From Branchinecta lynchi (taxonomy: Eukaryota; Arthropoda; Branchiopoda; Anostraca; Branchinectidae): a DNA stretch of 64,000 nucleotides. The notes under the pieces were generated by a model. It searched no databases, was not told the origin of the DNA, and saw only the letters and a program-made list of their open reading frames with translations. This document shows positions 29,464 through 41,290 of the stretch, piece after piece. Where the stretch lies: assembly GCA_023053575.1 (NCBI GenBank), contig JAKZAP010000005.1, forward strand, positions 9,176,001 to 9,240,000, in the 5' to 3' direction. The translations under genes and the position numbers were made by a program. How positions within the stretch are numbered: position 1 is the first letter of the stretch; every line of letters starts with the position of its first letter.

Positions 29464-30182
29464 TTTTTGGGATCCCAAAACGTAAGTGGTGGGACACCTA
29501 TGACATCGAAAAAGTTGTCCGTCTGCCAGCAAGGTAACTTTCTAAGATAATGAGATATTTTAATGAAACTTGGTGTGAGGATTCTTTCGGTCAAGGCCAA
29601 GGTCGACTTTGTAGATGGGCTCTGTAGACCTACATTTAGGGGCAAGGGCTCAAATTAATGGTCAAACAAAATATTTCTAAACAGCTAATGAGATAGTCAA
29701 TTAAAGGATAAGAAGAAGTGCTGTACCCGATGATGAAAACCGCTTTCTCGCCGGACAAGTAGTTCGCCCGGAATCCGGCCAAAACCGAGAAGTTTGTTAA
29801 AAGGAAAAGCTTTATCTGAAGTTGATTAGATGTTCGGTATAGGGGTAAGGAGATACGCTGAATTCGTTTCTGAACTTTATTTTTTTTTGTGCCGGACAAG
29901 TAGTTCGCCCGGAATTCGGTCCAAGTCGGTTAGCAGAATTAATGCAGGAAGTTTCGATCAGTTTCGTCAAAATAGACATGATTTATAGAGGTAAACACAC
30001 ATGCTGAATCTATGTCTGAACCTGGTTTTCCCAGACGTTTAGCTATTTGGCCTTAATCTGTTTTTAGTTTTAATAAAAAAAATAAGGAGTCTGGCAAAGA
30101 CTGGATCTTGTGAAGACAAGACCCAATTCTCTGGAACAAATATTACATTTTTGGGATCCCATCGAAACCTTCTGGTCTTGTT
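29464..30182 (-). mobile_element. GGGATCCC-family tandem-repeat element, copy B
   Basis: It begins (plus coordinates) with ttgggatcccaaaacgtaag and gggacacctatgacatcg. It contains about two 137-bp units (ccggacaagtagttcgcccg, gaatccggccaaaaccgaga) and ends near tttttgggatcccatcgaaa. Orientation is opposite to copies C and D. Both boundaries carry GGGATCCC. Confidence 0.85.
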
Positions 30183-30241
30183 GGGGTGAACCCGAACATC
30201 CAGTGTGAGGTAAGCATTACACCTTTTACACAAGTAATTAG

Positions 30242-30640
30242 GGTCGATTCTGGCGGTCTGGAAAGTTCCGCTGGTTTATCCGCCTTGTGGTCTAGCAATT
30301 CGGCTAAAACTCGCTTCGCTTTCCGGGGCTATTCCTGTGCTCCACTAGTTTCGGAAAGCGACAAGTGAATCCACTCCATACGTGGGAAGTAGTGAAACTC
30401 GAAAAGTTGTAAAACGCAACATAGGAGGCAACCACTCTTCGTTGGTTCTAGCGCTCGGCGGATTCTCGCTTCGCTTTCTGGAACGTGAATGTGGACTTGG
30501 TTATACGACCAAGTCCAAAACACACCACCGAACCCCGGGAAGAACAAGAAACGTCGCCCGAACGATGACTTAAACCCTGTGTCTACCAATTAACGGTGTT
30601 CGTTGGAGACAGCTGTGACTGACGCTTCGGGCTCTCCCAC
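30242..30640 (+). repeat. Dispersed repeat (inverted relatives at 56905-57193; part at 38500-38660)
   Basis: attctggcggtctggaaag, tcgcttcgctttccgg and ggcggattctcgcttcgctt match, inverted, the stretch 56905-57193. The downstream part (cgaccaagtccaaaacacac, gacagctgtgactg) matches 38525-38650. Superfamily unknown. Confidence 0.65.
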
Positions 30641-30707
30641 TATGTACACGCCGATCCTTCATCGGCACATCATGAGTATCCTTGAGATCCCCAGAATCGA
30701 CCTTTAA

Positions 30708-31100
30708 GCCGCTTTCACATTGACGCGTCGTTGCGTACGCATTTATCTTGCGTTTCGCACAGGTTGCGCAGCGTATCTTTCACACCTGCGCGAGAAGCTT
30801 TCACGATGGATGCTTATTTACATTTTCTTTTCTCGGTTTCTTCTGCTGAATTTTAATTTCTGTCACTAGTAGCAAGTTTCTCTTCATCATCAGCATGTCT
30901 TTTTTTTAGTTTTCCTTACAAAACCTTCCATTTTCCACTGGCAAACCTGAGCTGTACGCATCGACGCACCACAAGAATAGAACTTGGTTCTATTCTTGCG
31001 TTTTATTTGTCTGCGTAAGCAGACAAATAACGACGCAAACACGACGCAGAGGTTGCGCAACTTAGTGTGAAAGGCTCAACGCGTCAGTGTGAAATCGGCT
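30708..31100. mobile_element. MITE with AGCCGNTTTCACA inverted termini
   Basis: The left end gccgctttcacattgacgcg and right end acgcgtcagtgtgaaatcgg are inverted, with further pairing of ttgcgca-type motifs. TTAA (or TTA) is present at both boundaries (30704-30707 and 31101-31104). The interior holds a hairpin atttgtctgcgtaagcagac (continuing aaat) and acgca-rich motifs. The family is PIF/Harbinger-like or Kolobok-like depending on which duplication is real. Confidence 0.8.
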
Positions 31101-31104
31101 TTAA

Positions 31105-31905
31105 TCTCGCCTTTAACGGTCTAGTCTAGTAAACCAGTCTTTATGGGTTAACGGGGCTGTCTTGTGGATTGCCTGACTGATACGCGCACCGCTCGAGTAG
31201 AGACGATAAATAGAGCTTAGCGGTCGAGGGAAGAGGTGGAATGAATACTAAAGGCAATACTGTGCGGGTAGAAAATTAGCGAGAACGAAACCTTTATGTG
31301 AACTTTTTGCTTCATCTAGCGTTTGGAATAAAGCGTGTTACGAAAACTTACAATATGCTATTTCGAATTTTTGCTAAAACATAGCTTAGCACATAGAAAC
31401 GCTCGCGAAAACATACAACTATAAGCTCGATAATATCAAGGGCCCATAATAATTGTTCATATCTACAAAGGATTTTCCCCATCATAAACAATATTCTGTC
31501 TTATTTACGATTAGTCTCTTTTGCCTGCTGGTATTGTCCATTTTCTGTTTTACTTTAACTACATCAAATCACTTTCGGACTACATCAAACCACTTTCGGC
31601 GTCCAAAGTCGAGCACACAACATATCTTCCCTTTTGTGGCAGTGTGTTATCTAACGGGAAATCGAGGAAACTTGTAAGGGGGACATAAAATCGCTTGGAG
31701 ACGCCAGAGGACGGGCTTTGTAAATAACTATGAACAACATATCATGGACCGTTGCTAATACTTTGTTCCCAGATAACACACAGCTCAAACAGAACGGTAA
31801 AAACAGTTAGCGATAATTCAAATTTAAACTTCTGAGAATCAGCTGTCCAAAAAGGCACGAATGGAGCTTCGAAGTACGTATCTGCTCCTGAAAAGTTGCA
31901 TATTT
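31105..31905. other. Gene-free stretch
   Basis: Nothing supported. A short direct repeat (actacatcaaatcactttcgg / actacatcaaaccactttcgg) occurs at about 31560-31600. Confidence 0.4.
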
Positions 31906-31910
31906 AAATG

Positions 31911-32625
31911 TCAGAAGGTACATAACAGATAACACAAGACTTCGTAGTTTCAACAGACAACATTGCCACCAAGAAAGCATCTGCTGATTTTTCCAATGTC
32001 ATACCGACAAACAAAAAAACAGCAGGTGCTTTTTCGACAGTTTTCGGGTCTTTCTGGCAATGCTTATTATGAATAACATATAAAGGAACAGAAAACTTGA
32101 CTCGAACTTGACTCGGTGAGCTAGCTGACACATCAAGAATGTACCCTGAGTCGATATTGAGTGTAAGAAAAAATCTCGTTACAGTTTTGCAGTTTCCGGG
32201 CAGTTTCCGAGAATTCGACTTTTGAGTTAGTAGAACAAAAAAGCAAAAGGTTTGTGCGCCGGGAGTAGGAATCGAACGCACGACCTCTTGACTACTATTC
32301 AGATGGGTTAGTCAACACGGCCAAAAGCGAAGTTAAAGTGCATACTTACAGTGCATAAGGAGCAAGGGCCTGCCAGCTAGCTCTGGGAACACAAAGGATG
32401 GGGTACGAGATAACAAAGAAGGGGGGTCCTGTCGACAATAAGTCCCTGTATCTTTAGGTCGGTCTGATGGCCGAAAGTTGCGTAGTCAAGTTTTCTGTGC
32501 CTTTAATGCATAATATTTTCAAAATCACAACAGATTACATCCCAAGTGTTGTCAGTTGAAACTGCGCATCCTTGTGCTATCTGTTATGGAACTTCGTACA
32601 GTGTAGTTTCCGCGTGGCATGGTAG
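31911..32625. mobile_element. Terminal-inverted-repeat element, ATAACACnnnnATGCGC family, copy 1 with internal insertion
   Basis: The left end cagaaggtacataacagata (then acac.agac.tcgtagtttcaacag) and the right end cagttgaaactgcgcatcct (then tgtgctatctgttatggaac) are inverted and match the termini of 33948-34270. An inner inverted pair acagaaaacttgac / gtcaagttttctgt at 32092-32105 and 32484-32497 bounds about 380 bp absent from the shorter copy. That insertion carries a tRNA-like B-box. Confidence 0.65.
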
Positions 32626-32639
32626 TCCTCAAATATCGC

Positions 32640-33940
32640 TGCCTAGCTTCATTTGACTCAAACAACGCGGCAAAATTCGAAATAGCATGCTCAATCAGTA
32701 CAGCTGTTGATTCATTTTATTTTATTTATTTCTTGATCAATTTGTGTGTTATATTTTCTTGATTCAAATGAATACAAATGCAGCCTGGCTGACAAGTGAA
32801 GCTACGTGCTTTAAGCCTTTTTTTTTTTTAGTTGGAAGTAGGGATGGGACAAGGCCAAAATATTTCCTCGAGTCGTCCTGAACTACTTCATATAGACGTG
32901 CCTCGTATAGCGCATCCAATTACAAGGGCCCGCTTTGTAGCAGACCTGCACACAAACCAGGGCAAGTTGACACTTTTGGCCGCAAAAGTGGAGATGCCAC
33001 GCCCCACTACACGGAAGCGTACATAGCTGCGTTAAGGATAACATTAACTTCCATCTCAAGCTAGATTTTCCGTAATGTAAGACTTTAGAGTAGTTAGTAT
33101 AGAAAGTTCCTGAAATTACTTAGTATAAACCAGTCAATAATCTTCGCCTTTGGCATCCTTGTATAACTGACGTTGATGTTCGAGATCGTATACATTATGT
33201 TTACATACATATTAGCCTTACAATAATGTATACGATTTGCTGAAACTGAGGCGTCAGGGGTATAGGTTTTCTTGATGACAATCACTGTCAAACCGCTGCC
33301 AAACATAATCATAATGTCTAATCGAAACATAATCCATAATCTGGTTTTTACTAAGCAATTTAAGGAACTTTCTCTACTGAGTAGTTCCTTTTTCACTCAC
33401 GAAAAAAGTCATATCCTTACACGGGTTATTGCACACCTCATATGGAATTGCACAATCCTACTATTATCATCTGAGGCGAACTAAAAGTCGATAGGCACGT
33501 GAACTAATAACGTGGAAAAACCGAGCTACTTGTCTCAAACCACGACAACGATGGACGTCCTACTCGTATACTAGAGCCTTCGACATCAGTCATTCACAAC
33601 AAATCCTCAATTTTAGGGCCAAGGTGCTCCACCGTTAGCCTATAGCATGCCTAAACGTGTGGTGTGAGCGCCGATGCACCGTGCCCTGGGCAAGAGCAGA
33701 GTACCCACATTTAAACCTCTTTTCATTTCAGATTTATATCGGGGTAGGCTAGATACTGTGCCCTTGCTCCAGGGCATGATACCCCCAACTCTGGGGTACT
33801 GTGCCCAAAAATTGAGATCTGTGTATGACTGCATGGCATAGAAAAAAAGTGGGGTGGAACTGCAGAAGCTCATATAGCTAACAGTAGAAAATTATGATTA
33901 AGCACGTACTGGAAAGCCAGGATAAATTATCAACAAATTC
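32640..33940. other. Gene-free stretch
   Basis: No gene or clear repeat. Small ORFs only (for example 32832-33026, 33094-33396). An inverted pair of gtatac..atta motifs near 33188-33235 is noted. Confidence 0.4.
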
Positions 33941-33947
33941 GGATTGT

Positions 33948-34270
33948 CAGAAGTTTCAAAACAGAAAACACGAGGATGCGCCGTTTCAACAGATAATGCG
34001 TAACAGATAACGCTTAGGATGTTATCTGTTGTGTTTGAAAATGTTATGCATAACAAGCTTTGTTAGAAAGAGCCAAAAAAACATCTGTTGACTTTATTCA
34101 TTATCTTCATGATGTCAGAAAACTCAGCAGATACTTTTTGGCGTTTTTTCGGTTCTTTCTGATGGTAACACTTATTACGCATAACAGTTTGAAACACAAC
34201 AGATAACATCCGAAGTGTTATCTGTTGAAACCGCGCATCCTGGTGTTATCTGTGATGAAACTTCTGAAAG
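33948..34270. mobile_element. Terminal-inverted-repeat element, ATAACACnnnnATGCGC family, copy 2
   Basis: The left end cagaagtttcaaaacagaaa then cacgaggatgcgccgtttca mirrors the right end tgaaaccgcgcatcctggtg then ttatctgtgatgaaacttctg. Inner cagataac / gttatctg motifs recur six or more times. Length is 323 bp with an arm length near 100 bp. No coding. Confidence 0.8.
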
Positions 34271-34274
34271 TGCA

Positions 34275-35865
34275 CTGATACTAACAAATGAGACCAAGGC
34301 AAAGGTGCCTTTGGAAAACGGCAAACCTACAATAATTGCATACCCTGTATAAAAAAAATATCATAGGTAAAAACAGTTGAATGATCGCGCAATACCTCGA
34401 CTGCACCGTTAGAAATCTGTTTGTGGTCACAACAATGATAAAGTTCGTTTCTGGAATGTGGTTTGTCGTCAAAGTTGTGGACACGCATAACTTAAATGTC
34501 GTACTTGATGGCGCTGAACCTGTACTTGACGGCGCTGTCACCTAAAATTTCAAAATCGGCCCATCTTGGCCGCCCCCCCCCCCCCTTCAGGCTGCCGTAG
34601 CCTAGCCAAGAAAACCAAAATATCGTAAAAGTAAAATTAAAAAATAAAATTTAGATATAAAATCTGCATCAGTTTCCGAAGTTTTGCCCCGTTTTTTCTC
34701 CGTCCAATTAGAGATTGGAATATCGCAGCCTTCGTTTACCGTTGCCCCTTGGGAGAACAAGGACACTATCTTAGCTCACCAATTCACTTAGGAACACCAA
34801 CCATGTTTCGCACTCAGATTGGGCTGAAGAATTACTTCACGTAATGCCAGCGAAAAGCTTCTAGCTTACCGTTTTTTTTCTGGAAATAATAAATAAATAT
34901 ACATCTAAGAGTTTGCAATTTTCACTGAAAGACAGATACAGATGCAATTTCTTCCCAAGTCCTCTGGCGAGAATCTCTGGAATAACCCCAAAGAAGAAAC
35001 AATAGCTGCAGAACTAACCCACGAATCCAAACATCGCTTAGATAATGAGTGGAAAGCCGTGGTAGTACGAGTGGTCGGCGCCGAGATATTAGATTACAAT
35101 TGGTTGTAGATATATTTTCCCAACTTGGGCGCGACTCAAATTAAGCGCCAAAGGTTATCATGCGTGAAGCGATGTGGGCGTTGCAGCTTCGTGTTTCTTA
35201 TAGAATCTACTCCCGAACCGGCGTTCCGACACTCATTATACGCTATTTCGACGCAATATGGTACCAAGACTAGATGGTAAACGACACAGAGAACGCTCAC
35301 CAGACTTTCAGACGGCTCAAAATACGCCGTAGGCCTATCTGCTTGAAACCAAATCTGCCTATATGTCGTGATCTTTTCTGTCACCAAATGTCATGGAAAA
35401 AGTTTTCAGCTGCTTCACCCACATCAAGACTTTTCATAATGTTTCGTAAGCTCAACGATGGCAAAACATCAATTTTGGCACCGTCGGTGTTACATAAAAA
35501 GGGGGTCAATCTTTTCCCCTCGCAAATGAGTCGAGACCTCGAGGGGTATTAAACTTTCTTTTCGTATTTTTCTAGTTAATGTAGGGGTCCGAATGAACCA
35601 CCAAGCCTGGGATACTCTTTCGCAAAAACGCGCCAAGATGCAACTGTCAAGTTTTCGTGGTCGCTAAGAATTTTCAGAGAATATCGCTGAGCCCCTTTTG
35701 ACGTAGCACCGGATAGGCTAAGTTATTTTTAATTCTAGCTAGATTGAATGACAGCCTATGGTATTAAGAATATAAGCTTACATACCGACTAATTTTTACA
35801 AGTGCTTCTTAACCTCCAAGAAGTCGTCCTAAGAATCTAATGCGCCTAAAATCAGGTATAATATT
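34275..35865. other. Gene-free stretch
   Basis: No supported gene. A C14 run is at about 34573. ORFs 35136-35387 and 35274-35552 are antisense to each other and lack domains. A Penelope-tail echo (cagattgggctgaagaatta) is at about 34817. Confidence 0.4.
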
Positions 35866-35868
35866 ATC

Positions 35869-35995
35869 TACACAGCTGATCCGTTTACCGCATATACGAA
35901 TATACCGCAACGGTTCTCGGTACTTCACACTCGTACTTTAGTATTCATTATGTATTATTGTAAAGTAATGTAAAGTCCCGCTCTATTCCCCGAAA
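35869..35995 (-). pseudogene. Degenerate tandem copy of the ZDHHC exon 3' end and its flank
   Basis: caacggttctcggtacttca, cactcgtact..agtattcatta and aagtcccgctctattccccga match 36240-36345 (the exon end plus about 90 bp of flank). The donor region and the coding bases just before it are lost in this copy. The dispersed repeat 36001-36187 lies between the two copies. Confidence 0.7.
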
Positions 35996-36000
35996 ACGAT

Positions 36001-36187
36001 CAATCACGTTACAGAGATCCGCAGTTACTACGCTTACTACGCTCCCGAGCATGGTAAGCAAATAGTTATTATTAGTTATTATTTCGAGAAGGTTGGAACG
36101 GTCAGCGTAGTAACTTTTGGTGAGGTTGGAACGGAAATAGTAACTAATAGTTACTATTTGTAGAAGGGTTGAACACGCTCTTAGAGA
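36001..36187 (+). repeat. Dispersed repeat, copy 2 of 141-314
   Basis: Same order of blocks as copy 1 (ctacgctcccgagcatggta, tttcgagaaggttggaacgg, aaatagtaactaatagttac), with a small duplication attattagttattattt. Confidence 0.75.
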
Positions 36188-36298
36188 AGCGTCAGATGTA
36201 TTTTCTACGCAGTTGATCCACTTACATCTTGCGATTATACCGCGACGGTTCTCGGTACTTTACACTCGTACTGAAGTATTCATTAGGTATGGTCTTAC

Positions 36299-36581
36299 CG
36301 CACGGGATCACTTTTCAAAAGTCCCGCTCTACTCCCCGAATGGGACGTTGCGCTCATGCTGCCATCTAACGAGTCCAAATCCAACTCGGTATCTATCATA
36401 GTCCTCTCCTGGAGAAGTAAAAGTTCACTTGCACTCAGCGCTCCCCGAATGCCACCGTTTGTCACTGGGGGACTGGTAGAAATATTTAGTGCTGATTTGG
36501 AAATACTGGGATCCACCTTAGGACGTGGTTTAATTGTCTCTGTCTCAGACACTAGTACTGGCGCTGTCCCAGTGACATCTC
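36299..36581 (-). CDS. ZDHHC14/18/9-like palmitoyltransferase, C-terminal tail exon
   Basis: The exon starts after acceptor ccattttag. Its first two bases complete the codon left open by exon 38081-38308. It encodes a Ser/Pro/Thr-rich tail including SETETIKPRPK, SALSASELLLLQERT and DTELDLDSLDGSMS, with no membrane segment; cytosolic tails of this kind are usual in ZDHHC14/18. At the 3' end, gtgcggtaaga is both a good donor (after 36299) and an in-frame TAA (36295-36297), so this may be an internal or the last coding exon. No following exon was found to the left. Confidence 0.7.
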
Positions 36582-37199
36582 CTAAAATGGTAAAGAAGGC
36601 TGAACAAATTGTGTTGCGGTATCGGATTCCAGACAGCCACCTAGGCAAACAGGGGAATCTGCGCTCAAAATGATACTAACGTATGACTGTGTATTTGAGG
36701 GGGAGGGGTAGATGCACAAATATAACACACTAGGCTACATTTTCAGAGGGGTTCAAGTACAGCGACAAGACCAGCAAGAAGAGCAAATGAGGGGTGACTG
36801 TAAATTTCTAGTCCCTGCTTTTGCCCGACAGAAGTGCAATAGCCTATATTACTTAATTAGGACAATGGTTGCCGTTAGTTTGATTTAATTCGAAAGATGG
36901 CTAACGACATAAGTTAGACGAGTCTAATGTATTTAGGCGAACTGCTTTACTGATGTTGACCGTGAGTGATCTTGTAGGCTATACCACTAAAAGAGTAATT
37001 CACGTAGACTATCACAGATTGAGTCCGACTACGCTGCGCTTTACATAGCAACTTCGCTGGCTAAAAAGTTGAACTTTGCCACCGTAAAATAATAAAACAG
37101 AAGCGCCGAGAGATAACGCACTGTTTTAAACGACAAACGCATACCAAAAAAATACCTTTGGTCTTCAAAGGTTGCTAGAAAAGAAAACAAAATGTATAC

Positions 37200-37625
37200 A
37201 AGTCCAAAAATGCCATCTCAGTATTATGGGGGGGGGGGGGGCTCCAGCTCTGTCTGAGAATCTGCTCACACCTAAATTATTTTCATCACAAATACAGCCT
37301 CCTCGAACAGATGCATCCTCGTCAAATTTAAGTATATCTTAGGTCTACTCATAGATTTCCCTCGACTGGGTTCGGGGTATTCGTGCTTAACCCCCCTACC
37401 TGCTTTTTCATCCCAACTATACCTTCCTCGAACACATGCATCCTCGTCAAATTTAAGGATATCTTAGGTCTACTCATAAGATTTCCCTTTTCCCTCCGTC
37501 CCTTCAGCCCCCAGAAAGTGCAAGATTCAAATTCACACAAAAGAGGCACCATGTTCAAATCCGTTCTGGTTGGAAGTTTGTCACTCTACTCCGTCTGCAG
37601 ATATGATTTAGACCTGTTTTGTCAG
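37200..37625 (+). repeat. Tandem duplication of about 128 bp
   Basis: cctcgaacagatgcatcctc, gtcaaatttaagtatatctt and aggtctactcatagattt at about 37303-37375 recur at about 37431-37500. A G14 run is at about 37230. No gene. Confidence 0.7.
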
Positions 37626-37829
37626 TAAGAGGGTACGAAAAATAAACACTAAGCCTGCCTAGTTCACTCCCTACACCCTACTAAAACAATGTCCCACGAA
37701 TGTGCGGGGCATTCATGTTCTGATCTCGCTTGCCATCGCTTCAACCGGCCGCTACCGAAAACTCTTACTGACCCCGTATTTTGTTCGGCACTCCACAACC
37801 TGTAGTTTGTCAAAAGTTGCGGTTTTGCA

Positions 37830-38010
37830 GATACCATGGTATCTGTAAGCACGGTAACTGGATCTGCAATTAGTCGTTATCGCAGTTACCGTGGTCCGTT
37901 ACCAAGGTCTGAATAACTGCAAAAACGCCTTTTGACCGTGGTATCAGATACCGCGGTAACTGCGAAAACGACTTTAGACCGTGGCATCAAATACCATGGT
38001 ATCTGCAAAA
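37830..38010. repeat. Cluster of GATACCATGGTATC-type palindromes
   Basis: gataccatggtatctg occurs at about 37830 and 37990. In between, gataccgcggtaactgcgaaaac, gttaccgtggtccgttacc and tttagaccgtggcatcaa recur. Several are perfect palindromes (TACCATGGTA, TACCGCGGTA). It is a small inverted cluster in the ZDHHC intron. Confidence 0.65.
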
Positions 38011-38080
38011 ACACAACTGAAGTCTCTATTCCGGCTTCCATATGAATACTTTGCGACGACAAAAACACATCTAATCTTAC

Positions 38081-38308
38081 CAGCTATTACCGCGTTTAGT
38101 GGATCACACCGCGCTGTCCGCTTGGACTGGAATGGCTCCGTAGGACTGCTGGCAGAGTCATCTTCTATCCGACTTCTGGAACTTGTGGGCTGAACTCTAA
38201 CAGTGCCGTAGCCCTTAGATAACATGACGGCTGTGTCCTTTTCTTCAGGACTAGGAAGAACGCTCATTACCGGGCTGTCACCTTCAGGGGTTAAAATGCC
38301 ACGAGGAT
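38081..38308 (-). CDS. ZDHHC14/18/9-like palmitoyltransferase, exon after the NPY exon
   Basis: Acceptor tttttttag and donor ctg|gtaaga bound 228 bp. The first two bases complete the codon begun by exon 43688-43805, giving SLID then PRGILTPEGDSP, which parallels the SLIDRRG of vertebrate ZDHHC14/18. The remainder is Ser-rich and basic (TSSRSRIEDDSASSP, KRTARCD). A degenerate inverted copy exists at 46233-46442. It is a cytosolic tail region, probably regulatory. Confidence 0.8.
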
Positions 38309-38714
38309 CTAAAAAAATGTAAAATCTCCAGCCTTTGGAATCTATTTCTAGAAGCAGTCAGAAAGACATCTCCAACGCATCAAAATGAATTCAAGTATAA
38401 GAGTACACTAGAGGTCTGCTTATTTGAACGATAACAGTGAACGTTCACCGACGAAAACACTAAAAACCATACCAGGCAACTTTTCAAACTACTTAGAAAA
38501 GATTTATCTCACGTCGAATACTCTATATGACCAAGTCCAAAACACGCCAGCGCTCCTCAGGAAGAAGGAGCAAGCGTGTCCGTACGACTCAAACTCAACG
38601 ACTCGAATCCTGTGTCAATCAATCACCGCGATCGTTGGTAGCAGCTGTGACACCACTTCTGCCTTTCTTCCGCTAGATACCAGGAGAGGACGGAGATTTT
38701 GCATCGGTAAAACT

Positions 38715-38856
38715 GCGAACACACGATCAGGATTTCCCGGCCGGCTTTCCTGCACTTTCATCATCAAGTTGAAATTTCGTATGGAAGTGACGATGGTGGC
38801 AAAAATCCGGGCAGGAATTCCAGTCCGGGAGCTTCATTTCCTGATCGTGTGTCCGC
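38715..38856. mobile_element. 142-bp MITE with ACT target duplication
   Basis: Ends gcgaacacacgatcaggatt and tttcctgatcgtgtgtccgc are inverted, about 20 bp with two mismatches. ACT flanks both sides (38712-38714 and 38857-38859). The 149-codon ORF running through it is a chance frame across several repeats. Confidence 0.8.
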
Positions 38857-39028
38857 ACTATAAGGAGAGATAGTCATCAAGAGTATTTATGACACGTTAG
38901 CTGCCTTTCATATGTTACATACATTAGGAAAGCGGGCGTAATTTAACCCCCCCCGTACGGACATTTCCCGCCCGAAATCGACCCAGACAAAGTGAAACGA
39001 TTTCGACCAAATTTCAGGTTCTTTCTTA

Positions 39029-39414
39029 TGTAGCGTTTACACGGACAAGAAATCCCGTCGAGTAGAAAGGAATTCCGGTCGACTCGAAAGGATTCCGTTC
39101 GTGAAGACGAGTAGAAAAAAAGTCTAGCGGGACGGGAATCCTTTCATGATGAAAAGAACTCCGGTCTACTTGAAAGGAATCTTGTCGGCGGCGCTGGAAA
39201 AAAGTACTAAAAAAAGTCTAGCTAGCTTTTAAGAGCAGCAATCATCAATACTACTATCATAAATGATATCAAAACATTTTTTTGTTGACAAGTGAATTTA
39301 TTTTTGTCAGATTTTCTGGTTCCAAGAATTTTATTTTTTCCCTCTGCGTGTAAACATAATCCTGTCACCAAGATCGGATTCTGTTCAAGTTTTCCTGTAC
39401 TTGTAAACGCTGCA
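39029..39414. mobile_element. 386-bp MITE with TTA target duplication
   Basis: Ends tgtagcgtttacacggacaa and cttgtaaacgctgca are inverted. TTA at 39026-39028 and 39415-39417 fits PIF/Harbinger targeting. The interior has repeated ggaattccggtcgactcgaaa / gaactccggtctacttgaaa motifs. Confidence 0.75.
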
Positions 39415-39644
39415 TTAGTAGGATCAACCCACAAACCATACAGTCCAGTGAAGCATTCTTGCGAATTCTTTCCCATAGTGGGTGTGGGTATAGTTATCTT
39501 TCTGGTTTTGTCGTACTCATGACAAGATCAGTGTAACTGCTTTCCCTTTCTTTCTCTATGCTGGATTATTTCCATTTTCTTGTACAGTACGTACTGAAGA
39601 TTTCATCATGCCATGATGATAAAATGACAAAAGGTCTATTGGTA

Positions 39645-39862
39645 TAGTAGAGGTATGCTTATTTGAACGTTTGTTGACATTAAACTTTGCACTTTTCATG
39701 TACTTGCTATGACTAAAGCTAACTATCAGTTAGCCAAAGTAGGTAGCTGAACCCCTGAAAACACCTGAATAGGTATTTTAGATTTTCATTCTACCATTTA
39801 GTCCAAAACTGCACTGTTCAAATTTAAGTTGGCCAACTGTTCGAATAAACATACATCCACTG
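39645..39862. mobile_element. 218-bp pogo/Tigger-like MITE with TA target
   Basis: Left tagtagaggtatgcttattt (then gaacg) and right cgaataaacatacatccactg are inverted and flanked by TA. Tigger-like ends commonly have this CAGT...TATTCGAAC form. Related ends occur at 38405-38455 and split around the LINE at 44600-46125. Confidence 0.7.
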
Positions 39863-40003
39863 TACCTGACGATTCTACATCAGTGCCTGCCAAGCTGACA
39901 ACAAATAATATTAGATGGCGCTCTACAGGTAAATCAGCTGAGCGCTAGCAGCTCCAGCAGCGCTATTTCGGACCTTCTTGGCAAGAATCCTCTTAAAGCG
40001 CAA

Positions 40004-40200
40004 CTTTTACTAGAAACAATCGTTTCACAATAAAATGGCTCAGAAATACCGTTTTCAGAAATACGATTACTTTCCATAAAAAATTAGTGATTTTCTTGTC
40101 AGCACTTGTCCACTCTATCCAGCCTTTCTTCTCTCCGACGCGGCGGCTGGACGCAAAATATTTGAAAACTGACACGCCTTGGTTAAGAATGGGAAAACAA
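40004..40200 (+). repeat. Dispersed repeat, relative at 57872-58045
   Basis: actagaaa, tttcagaaatacgattactttcca, gattttcttgt.agcac, cgacgcggcggctggacgca and aaaatatttgaaaactgac are shared in order with 57872-58045. Family unknown. Confidence 0.7.
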
Positions 40201-40889
40201 TGCAAAAGGAAACAAGTCCAAAACAGAAGGTAGACCTGATGGTCTACCATCTCTTCCAAAATGAAAATAATACTTTTTAGCTTCTCGTGTCCTAATTTGT
40301 AAAAGTGCCGTTGACGGACCTTGAAGCTTCTGGCCACAGCTTAACCACCTAGGCAGATAAGCAAGCTCCTATCTTCCCCGTGAGAAGCTTTTGGGACAGA
40401 GCACCGAGCCCACCTCGGACGCGTAGATCCACCGGTTAACGCAGTAGCGGGGACGGAAAATCGTCTCGCTGTGTTGCTTTTTCATGAGAATGCAGGGGGC
40501 TCACACTAACTTGTTTTGTTCGAGGTTCTGTTTACTTAGAATAAGATAAATACAGGAACAAATTGTAGTGATAAGAAGGAATAATCACTAGAAATCCTTG
40601 AAGCGGCAAGAAGTAGTATAGAAATGAACGACTCGTATATTTAAACTTCATTTTCTTACTATGATATCAAGATAGTTACAGTAATTGCACTTTCGCTTTG
40701 GTTATGAAAGAAAAGAAGAAAGTTTCGATGTTTCGATGGGATGTAAAGGGACAGGTTTTTCGATCCCACCCCGTACAGGTAATCAGATAATGCGGATGTT
40801 CGGTCTTTGCCGAATCTGATACATATCTGATACGAAAATATCCGTCCTATCTATTTGAGGCGAAAAGAAATAGTGGTTCCCGATGTGTC

Positions 40890-41290
40890 TTAATCGGAAC
40901 TTTTCCAACCATTTCCAACCAACCGGGTTTCGGTCAAACTAATTGTCTGGTGAGAAAGTAACGCTCAGATCTCGCACCTTTGTAAATGTTCCGATCGCCA
41001 TCAGAAGAAACTTTTATCTCTACGAAACTTCCGACATTCGAGAGATTCCGGTCAGTTTATTTATCCGGCCGGGACACAACATATAGATATGGATTCAGCA
41101 TCTATTCTTACTTCTAGATCGACGCGGCTCCAATCGGCCACGTTGAACCTCTATTCGACTCGAAATAAGGATTTCACTTTCACCAATTTCCCGGTTTTGA
41201 CCGGGTTCCGGGCAAACTACTAGTCCCGCGAAAAAAAGGAAAAACAGATTCAGGATCTCTCAGTATAAAACTTCAGATAAAACTTTCATT
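40890..41290 (+). mobile_element. GGGATCCC-family fragment, degenerate
   Basis: It carries diverged units: aaccgggtttcggtcaaact, ccggtcagtttatttatccg and ggttttgaccgggttccggg with gcaaactactagtccc. No GGGATCCC terminus is preserved. Confidence 0.5.

Noticed and set aside
32262..32335. tRNA-like sequence with gttcgattc B box on the minus strand
   Set aside because: The acceptor and T stems do not pair; may be a tRNA-derived SINE head but not supported as a tRNA.
38424..38873. 149-codon ORF
   Set aside because: Runs through a pogo-like end, a dispersed repeat and a MITE in sequence; chance open frame.
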